Below, piece by piece: positions 37,796 through 46,922 of a stretch of 64,000 bases of DNA. The number at the start of each line of letters is the position of its first letter. The stretch's first letter is position 1. This stretch comes from Stammera capleta_AF (GTDB taxonomy: Bacteria; Pseudomonadota; Gammaproteobacteria; Enterobacterales; Enterobacteriaceae), in the NCBI GenBank assembly GCA_036689265.1, contig CP144777.1, forward strand, positions 186,001-250,000, read 5' to 3'. The position numbers and the translations under genes were made by a program. The notes under the pieces are model-generated. The model saw only the letters and a program-made list of their open reading frames with translations, was not told the DNA's origin and did not search any database.

Positions 37796-39151
37796 ATGAA
37801 TTTATTTAATAAAATAAAACAAAATAATCATTTTTTAAAAAAAACAATAAAAAATACATTTAATTTAATTCAATCATATTTAAAATGTAAAACACAAATA
37901 ATTATAAAATCAAATATAGGAACAAGTGTAAAAATAAAAAATAAAAAAATAGAAAATATTGAATTTAAAGATAATTCATTTATGGAAATAACTATTTTTA
38001 AAAATAAACGTAAAAATGTCGTTTTATGTAATAATTTTGATAAAAAAACAATAATTAAATGCATAAATTATGTAATAAATACAATAAAATATACTTCTAA
38101 AGATAAAAATTTATGTTTACCAACATACGAACTATACAAACAAAAAACAAATAAACAACTAGGAATTATATTCAATGACTATATATCAACTAATGAAATG
38201 TCTGAAATAGCTATAAATGTTGAAAACAACTCATTAAATACTAATAAAAAAATAAAAAGCGATTATACATTTTTTAGTAAAAACATAAACAATATTATAA
38301 TTTATAATAACTATGACATAATAAAAAATTACTATTCTAAAACTTATTTTTTAATCAATAACATTATTGCACAAAAAAAAAATAATATGGAATTTAATTA
38401 CAACTATATATATACACATAAATTATCAGATTTATTACATAAATCACATTACTTAGGAAAAAAAACAGCAGAACAAGCTTTATTAAGATTAAATATAAAA
38501 AAAATAAACACAAAAAATCAAACAGTTATTTTTGACAACAAAACATCAAGTGAAATATTTTATTATTTATTTAAATCAATACAAGGAAAAAATATTATAA
38601 ACAAAACATCATTTATGTTAAATAAAATAAATAAAAAAATATTACCAAATTGGTTAAATATAATAGAAAATCCACACTTATTTAAAGGGATAGGAACAAA
38701 ACCTTTTGATAAAGAAGGATCAAATACATATAAATATACAATAATAAAAAATGGAATTTTAAACAATTTAATATTAGATACATATTCAGCAAAAACATTA
38801 AATAAAATAAATACTTCAAATTATGGAGGAATACATAACTGGTGCTTCACTAACAAAAAACAAAATATAACAAAACAAGAATTAATTAAAAAAATGAATA
38901 ACGGTATTATAATAGATAGATTACTAGGTGATGGTGTTAATTTAAGTAATGGTTTATATTCAAAAGGAATATCAGGATTTTACATAAAAAATGGAAAAAT
39001 TCTATTTTCCATAAATGAAGTTACAATTTCAGGAAATTTAAAAGATTTATTTAAAAATATAATAAATATGAGTAATGATTATAATAAATATTGTAAAATA
39101 AAATCAGGATCTATACTAGTAAAAAATATACAAATAACAGGAAACAATTAA
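37796..39151 (+). CDS. pmbA: Metalloprotease subunit PmbA/TldE
   Basis: PmbA (TldE) forms a heterodimeric metalloprotease with TldD that matures microcin B17 and degrades unfolded peptides such as CcdA. At 451 residues it is near the E. coli length (450). Blocks include GTSVKIKNKKIENIEFKD, HKSHYLGKKTAEQAL, the DTYSAKTLN region, then GDGVNLSNGLYSKGISGFYI. It has a good AAGGT ribosome-binding site. TldD carries the metal ligands and is not in the window; without it PmbA would not be expected to act. It converges with pepP with five bases between. Confidence 0.93.
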   Translation: MNLFNKIKQNNHFLKKTIKNTFNLIQSYLKCKTQIIIKSNIGTSVKIKNKKIENIEFKDNSFMEITIFKNKRKNVVLCNNFDKKTIIKCINYVINTIKYTSKDKNLCLPTYELYKQKTNKQLGIIFNDYISTNEMSEIAINVENNSLNTNKKIKSDYTFFSKNINNIIIYNNYDIIKNYYSKTYFLINNIIAQKKNNMEFNYNYIYTHKLSDLLHKSHYLGKKTAEQALLRLNIKKINTKNQTVIFDNKTSSEIFYYLFKSIQGKNIINKTSFMLNKINKKILPNWLNIIENPHLFKGIGTKPFDKEGSNTYKYTIIKNGILNNLILDTYSAKTLNKINTSNYGGIHNWCFTNKKQNITKQELIKKMNNGIIIDRLLGDGVNLSNGLYSKGISGFYIKNGKILFSINEVTISGNLKDLFKNIINMSNDYNKYCKIKSGSILVKNIQITGNN

Positions 39152-39156
39152 AAATC

Positions 39157-40452
39157 CTAACTATTCATATAATTTTCTATATCTTGTATTGTTTTATGTA
39201 CATTTGAAGTTAAATTTTCATGACCTTGTTCAGTAATCAATATGGTATCTTCAATTCTTACATTAATACCTCTATATTTTTCAGATACAAATAAATTTTC
39301 ACAACTATTAGGAATATATAAACCAGGCTCTATTGTTACTATCATATCTGGTTCAAAATTAATATCATTTTCATTTTTATAAAACATATCATGTACATCT
39401 ATTCCAATATAATGTCCTATATTATGCATATAAAAATTTTTATATAATTTATTATTTAAAATATCATTTAATTTTAAATAAATTATCTTTAAATCAACTA
39501 AACCTACACTAATTAAATTTATTACTTTTTTATTAATAATACTAAAACTATTTCCTGGTTTCAATAACAATAAACATTCATTAAATATATTTAAAACTAA
39601 ATTATATACCCTTCTCTGATAAATATTAAATATTTTATTTACTGGATATGTACGAGAAATATCACTAGTATAACCTTTATAATTACATCCAGAATCTACT
39701 ATAACCATATCATTATTTTTTAATAAACAATTATTATTAACATAATGTAATTCTCTTCCATTATAACCAGAAGCTATTATAGATTTAAAAGCAGGAAAAA
39801 TACACTTATGAGAATAAAATTCATGTAGTATTTCATTTTCTAAATCATACTCATATATACCTATTTTACAATACTTCATTGCTCTTAAATGAGCTAAAGA
39901 AGATATATAAGATGATTTACGAATAATATATTGTTCATATTTAGATTTTATAATACGAATATCATCCATTAAAACATTTAAATTAACTATTTTTTTAGGT
40001 AATTTTTTTTTATCTTTAAAAATAGATGACATTTCATAAAAAAACTGAAAAAAAAATAAATCATTATTTAAATAATTTGAATAAGAATAATATACACAAT
40101 TTTTATCTAAAATAAATTTAGGTAAACAACATTTAATTTTATCTAAATCATAAAAAACAACACTTATCATTTTATTAAAATTATTAAATTTAGAAAAAAT
40201 ATTTATTAATTTTTCATCTTTCTCTTTTATAAAAAATATAATTTTACTTGATAAATCATTGTTTTTTAATACCAAAAACAATAAACAAGATTTTAAATAT
40301 CCAGTAAAATAAAATAAATTACTATCTTGTTTATATGAACAAATATTTATTAAATTTATATCAAAAAAAGGAGAAGAAAACATAATTGAAATACTATCTT
40401 TTTCCATTTTTTTTATCAAATTAAAACATCTGTAATAATATTCTTTATTCAT
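39157..40452 (-). CDS. pepP: Xaa-Pro aminopeptidase PepP
   Basis: PepP removes N-terminal residues next to proline. It has 431 residues (E. coli 441). The five metal ligands are visible: two Asp in VDSGCNYKGYTSDISRTYP, His in HNIGHYIGIDVHD, and Glu in TIEPGLYIP and VRIEDTILIT. The N-terminal creatinase-like domain is complete but diverged. The stop is TAG. It lies 53 bases downstream of fbaA on the same strand and may share its transcript. Confidence 0.94.
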   Translation of the reverse strand: MNKEYYYRCFNLIKKMEKDSISIMFSSPFFDINLINICSYKQDSNLFYFTGYLKSCLLFLVLKNNDLSSKIIFFIKEKDEKLINIFSKFNNFNKMISVVFYDLDKIKCCLPKFILDKNCVYYSYSNYLNNDLFFFQFFYEMSSIFKDKKKLPKKIVNLNVLMDDIRIIKSKYEQYIIRKSSYISSLAHLRAMKYCKIGIYEYDLENEILHEFYSHKCIFPAFKSIIASGYNGRELHYVNNNCLLKNNDMVIVDSGCNYKGYTSDISRTYPVNKIFNIYQRRVYNLVLNIFNECLLLLKPGNSFSIINKKVINLISVGLVDLKIIYLKLNDILNNKLYKNFYMHNIGHYIGIDVHDMFYKNENDINFEPDMIVTIEPGLYIPNSCENLFVSEKYRGINVRIEDTILITEQGHENLTSNVHKTIQDIENYMNS

Positions 40453-40505
40453 AAAAATTAAAAAACAATAAACATTAAAAATTAATAATTTATTTAAAAA
40501 AAAAA

Positions 40506-41591
40506 CTAAACTAAATTATTACACTTAAATAAATAAAAAATATTTTTAAGATAATTAATAATAGATTTTTGACCATATCTTAACCAAATTCTAGGATCAT
40601 AGAATTTTTTATTAGGTTTATCTTCACCTAAAGGATTTCCTAATTGAGAAACCAAATATTTTTTATTTAAAAAATAATATTGTAGAATACCATTCCAAAA
40701 TGACCATTGTATATCTGTGTCTAAATTTATTTTAACAACACCATATTTTATAGATTCACTTATCATTTCATCAGAAGTTCCAGATCCTCCATGAAATACA
40801 AAATTTAATGGATTTTTATTTAATAAATTATTAGAGTATGAAACTAATTTTTGAGAATCATATAAAATATTAGGAGATAATTTTACATTACCACTTTTAT
40901 AAACACCATGTGTATTACCAAAAGATGCTGCAATAGTAAAATATTTACTTATTTTTATTAATTTATCATAAGCATATAAAACATCTTCAGGATTAGTATA
41001 TAATTTTTCATGAGATATATTACTGTTATCTAAACCATCTTCTTCACCTCCAGTACATCCTAATTCTATTTCTAAATTAATATCCATACTAGACATTTTT
41101 TTTAAATAATAACTACATATATTTATATTTTCATCAATACTATAATTAGATAAATCAATCATATGAGATGTAAATAAAGTTTTACCATATAAATTATAAT
41201 AATTTTTATTTTCTTTTAACAATATATTTAACCAAGGAAGATATTCTTTTGTACAATGATCTGTATGTAATATTACTGGTATATTATAATATCTAGAAAC
41301 TTCATGTACATATTTAGCTGCCAAAATAGAACCATATACAGCAGCATCAATTTTATCTTTATAAAAAGATAATTTTTTTCCAACAAAAAATATAGAACCA
41401 GTAAAAGAAAACTGTATTATAGCAATAGTTCTATATTTTTTAGCTGCTTCTAATACAGAATTAATTGAATTTGTATCTATACAATTAATAGCAGCTAATG
41501 CAAATTTATTTTTTTTAGCTACAAAAAATATTTTATGTAAATCTTTTCCAGAAACAACACCTGGACAAATAAAATCTAAACACAAAGACAT
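40506..41591 (-). CDS. fbaA: Fructose-bisphosphate aldolase class II
   Basis: FbaA splits fructose 1,6-bisphosphate into triose phosphates. From the ATG at 41591 it has 361 residues (E. coli 359); the in-frame GTG at 41606 adds residues without homology. Zn-binding His residues are in ILHTDHCTKEYLPW, SFGNTHGVYKSG and FHGGSGTS. KINLDTDIQWSFWNG marks the substrate site. The order fbaA after pgk on the minus strand is as in E. coli. With pfkA and ldhA it supports active glycolysis. Confidence 0.96.
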   Translation of the reverse strand: MSLCLDFICPGVVSGKDLHKIFFVAKKNKFALAAINCIDTNSINSVLEAAKKYRTIAIIQFSFTGSIFFVGKKLSFYKDKIDAAVYGSILAAKYVHEVSRYYNIPVILHTDHCTKEYLPWLNILLKENKNYYNLYGKTLFTSHMIDLSNYSIDENINICSYYLKKMSSMDINLEIELGCTGGEEDGLDNSNISHEKLYTNPEDVLYAYDKLIKISKYFTIAASFGNTHGVYKSGNVKLSPNILYDSQKLVSYSNNLLNKNPLNFVFHGGSGTSDEMISESIKYGVVKINLDTDIQWSFWNGILQYYFLNKKYLVSQLGNPLGEDKPNKKFYDPRIWLRYGQKSIINYLKNIFYLFKCNNLV

Positions 41592-41645
41592 AATTATGAA
41601 AACCACATAAATTAAATAAATTTATATTTAATATAAATTAATAAA

Positions 41646-42821
41646 TTAATTAATAATTAATTTTGATTTTTTTTCAAGAATAGAAATTACAGGCAATTTT
41701 TTACCTTCTATAAATTCTAAAAATGATCCACCACCTGTAGATATATAAGATATTTTATCTGAAATATTAAATAATTCAATAGCTGATATAGTATCTCCAC
41801 CACCGGCAATAGTAAACGCATTACTTTTAATAATGGCATCAGATATACATTTAGTTCCATTACGAAAATTTTTACATTCAAATACACCAACCGGTCCATT
41901 CCATAAAATTGTTTTTGCTTTTAATATTATATCAGATATAAATTTTATAGTACGATTTCCAAAATCCATTATCTCTTCATCATCACATATATTATTTACA
42001 TCTTTAATAATTGATATTTTTTTACCGAAAATATTTTTACATACTTTACAATCAATTGGTATAGGTATATCATATTTATTTTTCAATTTTCTAGCTAAAT
42101 TAACAAAATCAGGTTCATATAAAGATTTACCAACCTTATTATCTATAGCTATAAAAGTATTTGCTATACCACCACCAACAATAACAGTATCTGCAATTTT
42201 AACTAATGAATTTAATACATTAAACTTAGTAGAAACTTTAGATCCACCAACAATAGCAACCATTGGCCTAGATGGATTTATCATAGCCATAGACAAAGCA
42301 GTAATCTCTTTATAAAAAAGAGGACCAATACAAGAAGGAGAAAAATTAATTATACCATAAGTAGATGAATGTTTCCTATGAGCAGATGCAAAAGCGTCCA
42401 TAACAAAAATATCACATAAATTAGCATATTTTCTAGACAAAAAATCGTTATTATCAACCTCACCTTTATTAAAACGAACATTTTCTAATAATATTATTTC
42501 TTTTTTATTATCAGAAAATATAATTTCATTTTCTAAATAATCCTTTACTAACCTAACTTTAATATTTAAATATTTTTCCAAATATTCAGATATAAAAGAT
42601 AAAGAAAAATTTTCATCATATTTTCCTTCAACAGGTCTACCTAAATGTGTTGATAAAATTACATTAGCTTTTTTCTTTAATGCTAATTTAATAGTTGGTA
42701 CAGATAAAATTATTTTTTTATCTGATAATATTTTTTTATTTTTAAAAGGAACATTTAAATCTAACCTAATCAGAACTCTTTTATTTTCTAAATTCAAATC
42801 ATTCATTTTGGTAATAAACAT
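41646..42821 (-). CDS. pgk: Phosphoglycerate kinase
   Basis: Pgk makes ATP from 1,3-bisphosphoglycerate. It has 391 residues (E. coli 387). RVLIRLDLNVPFKNKK, STHLGRPVEG, LLENVRFNKGE, AFASAHRKHSST, VGGSKVSTKFNVL, ILWNGPVGVFE and AGGGDTISAI are intact. It starts the pgk-fbaA pair; epd, which precedes it in E. coli, is absent from here. The upstream 190 bases hold no gene. A 160-codon plus-strand open frame inside it (41833-42315) is a shadow. Confidence 0.97.
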   Translation of the reverse strand: MFITKMNDLNLENKRVLIRLDLNVPFKNKKILSDKKIILSVPTIKLALKKKANVILSTHLGRPVEGKYDENFSLSFISEYLEKYLNIKVRLVKDYLENEIIFSDNKKEIILLENVRFNKGEVDNNDFLSRKYANLCDIFVMDAFASAHRKHSSTYGIINFSPSCIGPLFYKEITALSMAMINPSRPMVAIVGGSKVSTKFNVLNSLVKIADTVIVGGGIANTFIAIDNKVGKSLYEPDFVNLARKLKNKYDIPIPIDCKVCKNIFGKKISIIKDVNNICDDEEIMDFGNRTIKFISDIILKAKTILWNGPVGVFECKNFRNGTKCISDAIIKSNAFTIAGGGDTISAIELFNISDKISYISTGGGSFLEFIEGKKLPVISILEKKSKLIIN

Positions 42822-43011
42822 AATAAAATCCTATAAATTAATACTCTTTTAAAAATTTAAAAAAAAACAATTAAATAATTAAACATTAAAATTATTTTTC
42901 TTATTTTTTAATTTTATTATTAAAAATAAATAAAACTTATTTCTTATTAAATAAACATATAAATCATATATAATTAATATATATACTTTTTACATAATAA
43001 AATCAAGAAAT

Positions 43012-43551
43012 TTATTTTTTAATACTTTCAAACCATAATTTATAAAATTCTTTTTTATATTTTAAAATAATTTTAGGAGTATTTTCTAAAAAAATAACAT
43101 TTTCTGAATTATAATGATCTGCACTAAAAGTATAATTATAAGAACCAGTACCAACTATATTATTGTCTATAATAATAAATTTATTATGCATATTTTTATA
43201 TAAATAATTAAATCTTATATTTAAAATATTTTTAACTAAATATCTAATAAGGAAATTTTTTTGTTTAAATACATTTCCATCTAAAATTATTTTTATATTA
43301 ACTCCTCTATAAAATGCTTTTAATAACGAATTAGCTATTTTCTTGTTTGTAAAATTATACATTACCAATAAAATTTCTTTATTAGAATTATTTATAAAAT
43401 TTAAAATAATATTTTCTGTATGTCCATAAGGAGAAAAAGAAACAAATATTCTAGATTTATATTTATAAAATATATTACTTTTCATAAAATTAAAAAAACA
43501 CATAAAACAAAAAAATATTAAAAATAAAAATAATATATTTTTTTTTTTCAT
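43012..43551 (-). CDS. Phospholipase D family endonuclease with signal peptide (Nuc-like)
   Basis: The protein has 179 residues, the size of the small Nuc endonucleases of Salmonella and plasmid pKM101. Residues 1-22 are a Lys start plus a very hydrophobic stretch, either a signal peptide or an anchor. VSFSPYGHTENIIL and YNFTNKKIANSLLKA follow the family. The single HKD motif MHNKFIIIDNNIVGTGSYNYT holds His122, Lys124 and Asp129; such proteins act as dimers. It should be a non-specific periplasmic nuclease. The neighbour fldA (12 bases upstream) gives no functional hint. It could instead be a phospholipase-like enzyme, but size and motif favour nuclease. Confidence 0.85.
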   Translation of the reverse strand: MKKKNILFLFLIFFCFMCFFNFMKSNIFYKYKSRIFVSFSPYGHTENIILNFINNSNKEILLVMYNFTNKKIANSLLKAFYRGVNIKIILDGNVFKQKNFLIRYLVKNILNIRFNYLYKNMHNKFIIIDNNIVGTGSYNYTFSADHYNSENVIFLENTPKIILKYKKEFYKLWFESIKK

Positions 43552-43563
43552 AAATTTTAATAT

Positions 43564-44088
43564 TTAATTTCTTTTAATTTTATTTATTTTTAAAATTAAT
43601 TTATTAACCCATGTATTTATTCTATTATTAGTTAACATAGATTGATTATTTTCATCTAAAATCAATCCTAAAAAATAATTTTTATTTAATAAACTATTAG
43701 AATTTAAAAATTTATAACCATATATAGACCAATAACCTATTATAATTGCTCCATTTTTTTTAACAATATCAAACAATTTACTAATACCATTACAAAATGT
43801 ATTTCCATAATTTTCTTGATCACCACAACCAAAAAAAGCAACTATTTTTTTTTTAAAAGATATTTTATCTAAAATTGGTAAAAAATTTTCCCAATCATCC
43901 TGTAATTCACCATCATACCAAGTAGATGTACCTAATATAAAAACATCTGTTTTTTTAAATTCACTAGAATCAACTTTTGCTATATTAAATAATTTAGATT
44001 TATAAAAACTACTTATTTCTTTATATATTAAATAAGCTGCTTTTTTTGTATTACCAGTATTACTACCAAAATAAATTCCAATCTTCAT
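43564..44088 (-). CDS. fldA: Flavodoxin 1
   Basis: FldA is the FMN electron carrier that serves Fe-S enzymes and is used in isoprenoid and biotin synthesis. Starting at 44088 gives 174 residues (E. coli 176), MKIGIYFGSNTGNT, with GGTGG as ribosome-binding site. The ATG at 44103 adds five residues and is less likely. FMN-binding segments are GSNTGNT, LGTSTWYDGELQDDW and FFGCGDQENYGNTFC. It is divergent from murI over about 175 non-coding bases. Confidence 0.95.
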   Translation of the reverse strand: MKIGIYFGSNTGNTKKAAYLIYKEISSFYKSKLFNIAKVDSSEFKKTDVFILGTSTWYDGELQDDWENFLPILDKISFKKKIVAFFGCGDQENYGNTFCNGISKLFDIVKKNGAIIIGYWSIYGYKFLNSNSLLNKNYFLGLILDENNQSMLTNNRINTWVNKLILKINKIKRN

Positions 44089-44262
44089 AATAAAAACCAC
44101 CATTATTTTAAAATAATTATTTTTATTATTTAAATTTAAACATAAAAAATAATCAATAATTAAATTAATATTAAATAAAACCTATTAATTTTAATAGTAA
44201 AATATTAATTAAAAATTAATATTTAATTGTAAAAAATAAAAAATAAAAAACAATCAACATAA

Positions 44263-45072
44263 ATGAATATTAAAAAAAACAATATTTTAATAATAGATTC
44301 AGGAATAGGTGGATTATTTATATTAAATAAAATAAGACATCTAATACCAAAAAATATTAATTATATATATATTATGGATAACAAAGGATTCCCTTATGGA
44401 AATAAAAATTATTTATATATAATTAAAAGAATTATTAGCATAATAACATTTATTTTAAAAAAATACAAAATTATTATGTTAATAATTGCATGTAATACAG
44501 CTAGTATAATAAGCAATAAATATTTAAAAAAAAAATTTTGTTTTCCTATTATAAAAATAACTCCAAATATTAATTTATCTTGCAAAAAAACAAAAAATAA
44601 TATAGTAGGATTACTAGCTACATTTATAACTATAAATAATAATTCTATTAAAAATAAAATTAAAAAACTTACTAAAAAAATAAAAATATTAAAAAAACAT
44701 TCATTTAAACTAATAAAAGAATCAGAAAATAAAATAAAAAAAAATAAAATAAATCAAAAAAATATAAATAATATACTAAAAAATTGGAAACTATTTAATA
44801 AATATCCAGATACTATAATACTAGGATGTACTCATTTTTGTTTTTTAAAAAAAGAAATACAAAAAGCCTTAAAAAAAAAAATATGTTTTATAGAATATAA
44901 TAAAAAAATACACAAAAAAATATCAAAAAATATAAATAAATACAAAAAAAAAAAATCTAAAAAAAGAAAAAATATTTTTTTATATACAAAAAAAAAAAAT
45001 CTAAAAAAATATTTTATTAAACTATTAATAAAAAAATATAAATTTAATATAATTAAAAAAATAGATGTATAA
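44263..45072 (+). CDS. murI: Glutamate racemase
   Basis: MurI makes D-glutamate for peptidoglycan. It has 269 residues (E. coli 285). LIIDSGIGGLFI, the catalytic Cys in ACNTAS and the second in ILGCTHF are intact. The C-terminal half is very Lys rich. The last codons overlap the start of pgpB (ATGTATAA: the pgpB ATG at 45065 lies before the murI TAA). With murJ and pgpB it supports continued cell wall synthesis. Confidence 0.93.
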   Translation: MNIKKNNILIIDSGIGGLFILNKIRHLIPKNINYIYIMDNKGFPYGNKNYLYIIKRIISIITFILKKYKIIMLIIACNTASIISNKYLKKKFCFPIIKITPNINLSCKKTKNNIVGLLATFITINNNSIKNKIKKLTKKIKILKKHSFKLIKESENKIKKNKINQKNINNILKNWKLFNKYPDTIILGCTHFCFLKKEIQKALKKKICFIEYNKKIHKKISKNINKYKKKKSKKRKNIFLYTKKKNLKKYFIKLLIKKYKFNIIKKIDV

Positions 45073-45716
45073 AAACAAAATATTTTTAAAAAAATTAAAA
45101 AAAAAAATAAATAATTTTTTTTTTTCAAAAATAACTTTAATAATAATTATATATTTAATTTTAAAAAAAATAGAAAAAAATAATTTTTTTAACAGAAATA
45201 CATATAAATGGAAAATACTTTTTATATTATATATTATAAACAAATTAATAGATTTTCCTTTAATATTAATAACACATTTTCTTCTAATATTTTATTTCTT
45301 AAATAAAAAAAAAAAAAAAATTAAAAGATATTATTTTAATTTTTATTTTAATACCTATAATAATTTTTTTAATAAAAAATATACTTAAAAATATATTTTC
45401 TATACCTAGACCATATAATAAATATTTAATAAAAAAAAATTTTAATACATTAAACTTTCCAATATGGATAAAAAATTATTGGAAATTTAATAATAATTAT
45501 TCATTTCCTTCAGGACATACAATTTTTATTAGTTATTGGTTAATATTAATTAAAAATACTTTTTCAAAAAAAAATAGAAAAATAATAATTATTTACATAT
45601 CATTTTTTTTTATAATAATAAGTAGAATACTACTTTTTTTACATACAACTGAAGATATTATATTTTCAATAATAATAAATTTAATTATATTTAAATTATT
45701 AAATATAAACATTTAA
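45065..45716 (+). pseudogene. pgpB: PAP2 phosphatase PgpB, interrupted at an A16 run
   Basis: PgpB removes phosphate from undecaprenyl pyrophosphate and phosphatidylglycerol phosphate at the inner membrane. The first frame (45065-45388) gives TM segments and the stretch DFPLILITHFLLIFYFLN, matching PgpB WGVITHLILFGWFLW. After A16 (45305-45320) the homology continues in another frame: IPRPYNKYL, SFPSGHTIFISYW and SRILLFLHTTED, that is PAP2 motifs 1-3 with both His and the Asp. Removing one A gives about 217 residues (E. coli 254), ending at 45716. Intact motifs suggest a recent break or slippage rescue. Confidence 0.8.
45305..45320 (+). repeat. A16 homopolymer inside pgpB
   Basis: This is the longest mononucleotide run I noticed in the window. 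It lies where the reading frame of pgpB changes: A15 (or A18) would give one open frame through all PAP2 motifs. Confidence 0.85.
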
Positions 45717-45724
45717 TTATGTAA

Positions 45725-46636
45725 CTAAACTTCAAAAATTTTAAAATCTCTAGCTAACTTAGTATTAGGAAAAAAATAAATACAATCATTTAAAATTTTA
45801 TCTAAATCACTATTTTTATATCTAGAACTAAAATGAGTAATTATTAATTTCTTTACTTTATGATTTTTAGCAAATAAAGCAGCTTGAATATTAGTAGAAT
45901 GTCCACGAGAATTAGCTGTAAATTCATACCTATAATCTAACGTTGATTCATGAATCAAAAGATCAACAAAAAAAAAATCACTATATAATTTTTTTAAAGG
46001 AGAGGTATCTCCTAAAATAACAATACTTTTCCCTTTAATACTTGGACTTAAATAATCAATTCCATTTAAAATAACACCATTATCTAAATAAACTTTTTTT
46101 CCTAATTTTAATTTTTTATATATAGGACCAGGTTTTATTCCTTCAGATATTAATTTAACTGAATTTAAATGACCTAATTTATCATATTCATTAATTTTAA
46201 ATCCATAGCATTCTAAAGAATGATTTAAAAAAATAGATGTAACTTTTAATTCATTATTATTAAAAATTTCTCCTTCTTTTATTTCAATTATATTTAATGG
46301 AAAATTAATAAAAGAATTACTCATTTTTAATGACATTTCTATATATGATTTTATACCTTTACATCCATATATATCCAAAGAATTCTGAGATGAATTAACA
46401 GATCTACTAGTTAATAATCCCGGTAACCCAAAAATATGATCTCCATGCATATGAGTTATAAATATTTTCTTAATCTTACTTAATTTTATTGATGTATGTA
46501 ATATTTGATTTTGTGTTGATTCTCCACAATCAAATAACCAAACGTCAGATGTTTTTTTAAAAATTAATGCTATACTAGAAACATTTCTTTTAATATTAGG
46601 AGATCCAGCATTAGTACCTAAAAATTGAATTAACAT
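45725..46636 (-). CDS. rnz: Ribonuclease Z (ElaC/RNase BN)
   Basis: RNase Z trims tRNA 3' ends in the metallo-beta-lactamase fold. It has 303 residues (E. coli Rbn 305). The metal motif is THMHGDHIFGLPG, with LFDCGESTQ before it, NHSLECYGF, ILGDTSP, LIHESTLD and ITHFSSRY giving the other ligands. In genomes whose tRNAs lack encoded CCA, as both do here, this enzyme prepares the end for CCA addition. It converges with pgpB and is divergent from pfkA. Confidence 0.95.
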   Translation of the reverse strand: MLIQFLGTNAGSPNIKRNVSSIALIFKKTSDVWLFDCGESTQNQILHTSIKLSKIKKIFITHMHGDHIFGLPGLLTSRSVNSSQNSLDIYGCKGIKSYIEMSLKMSNSFINFPLNIIEIKEGEIFNNNELKVTSIFLNHSLECYGFKINEYDKLGHLNSVKLISEGIKPGPIYKKLKLGKKVYLDNGVILNGIDYLSPSIKGKSIVILGDTSPLKKLYSDFFFVDLLIHESTLDYRYEFTANSRGHSTNIQAALFAKNHKVKKLIITHFSSRYKNSDLDKILNDCIYFFPNTKLARDFKIFEV

Positions 46637-46693
46637 TTTTAATAAAAATTATTTTATTAACAAATATTTTTAAAAATTTATATTTATTTAATA

Positions 46694-46729
46694 AAAAATA
46701 TAAATTTATAAATATAAATTTATATTTTT
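46694..46729. repeat. 36-base perfect A/T palindrome between rnz and pfkA
   Basis: Two 17-base arms (left arm AAAAATATAAATTTATA) flank a two-base centre. It lies between two divergent genes, so it is not a normal terminator for either. It contains no G or C and may be a chance product of composition or a cruciform/hairpin element. Confidence 0.6.
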
Positions 46730-46922
46730 ATAAAAAAAAATATATATTAATTAAAATATATTAGTTATTCTTAAACAAAATATAATCTAATTAATATTGT
46801 ATATTTAAAACTTAATATTAAAAAAAACTAAATTAATATATATTATTATACAATAAATATACATTTAAAAAATACAAATATATTTAATAAAATACAAATT
46901 AATAATAATTCCAAATAAAAAT

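Noticed and set aside
41833..42315. 160-codon plus-strand open frame
   Set aside because: It lies wholly inside pgk on the opposite strand and has no recognisable protein features.
44832..45243. Minus-strand Phe/Ile/Leu-rich open frames near murI and pgpB
   Set aside because: They are the complement of Lys/Asn-rich coding sequence and look like membrane proteins only because poly(A) reads as poly(Phe).
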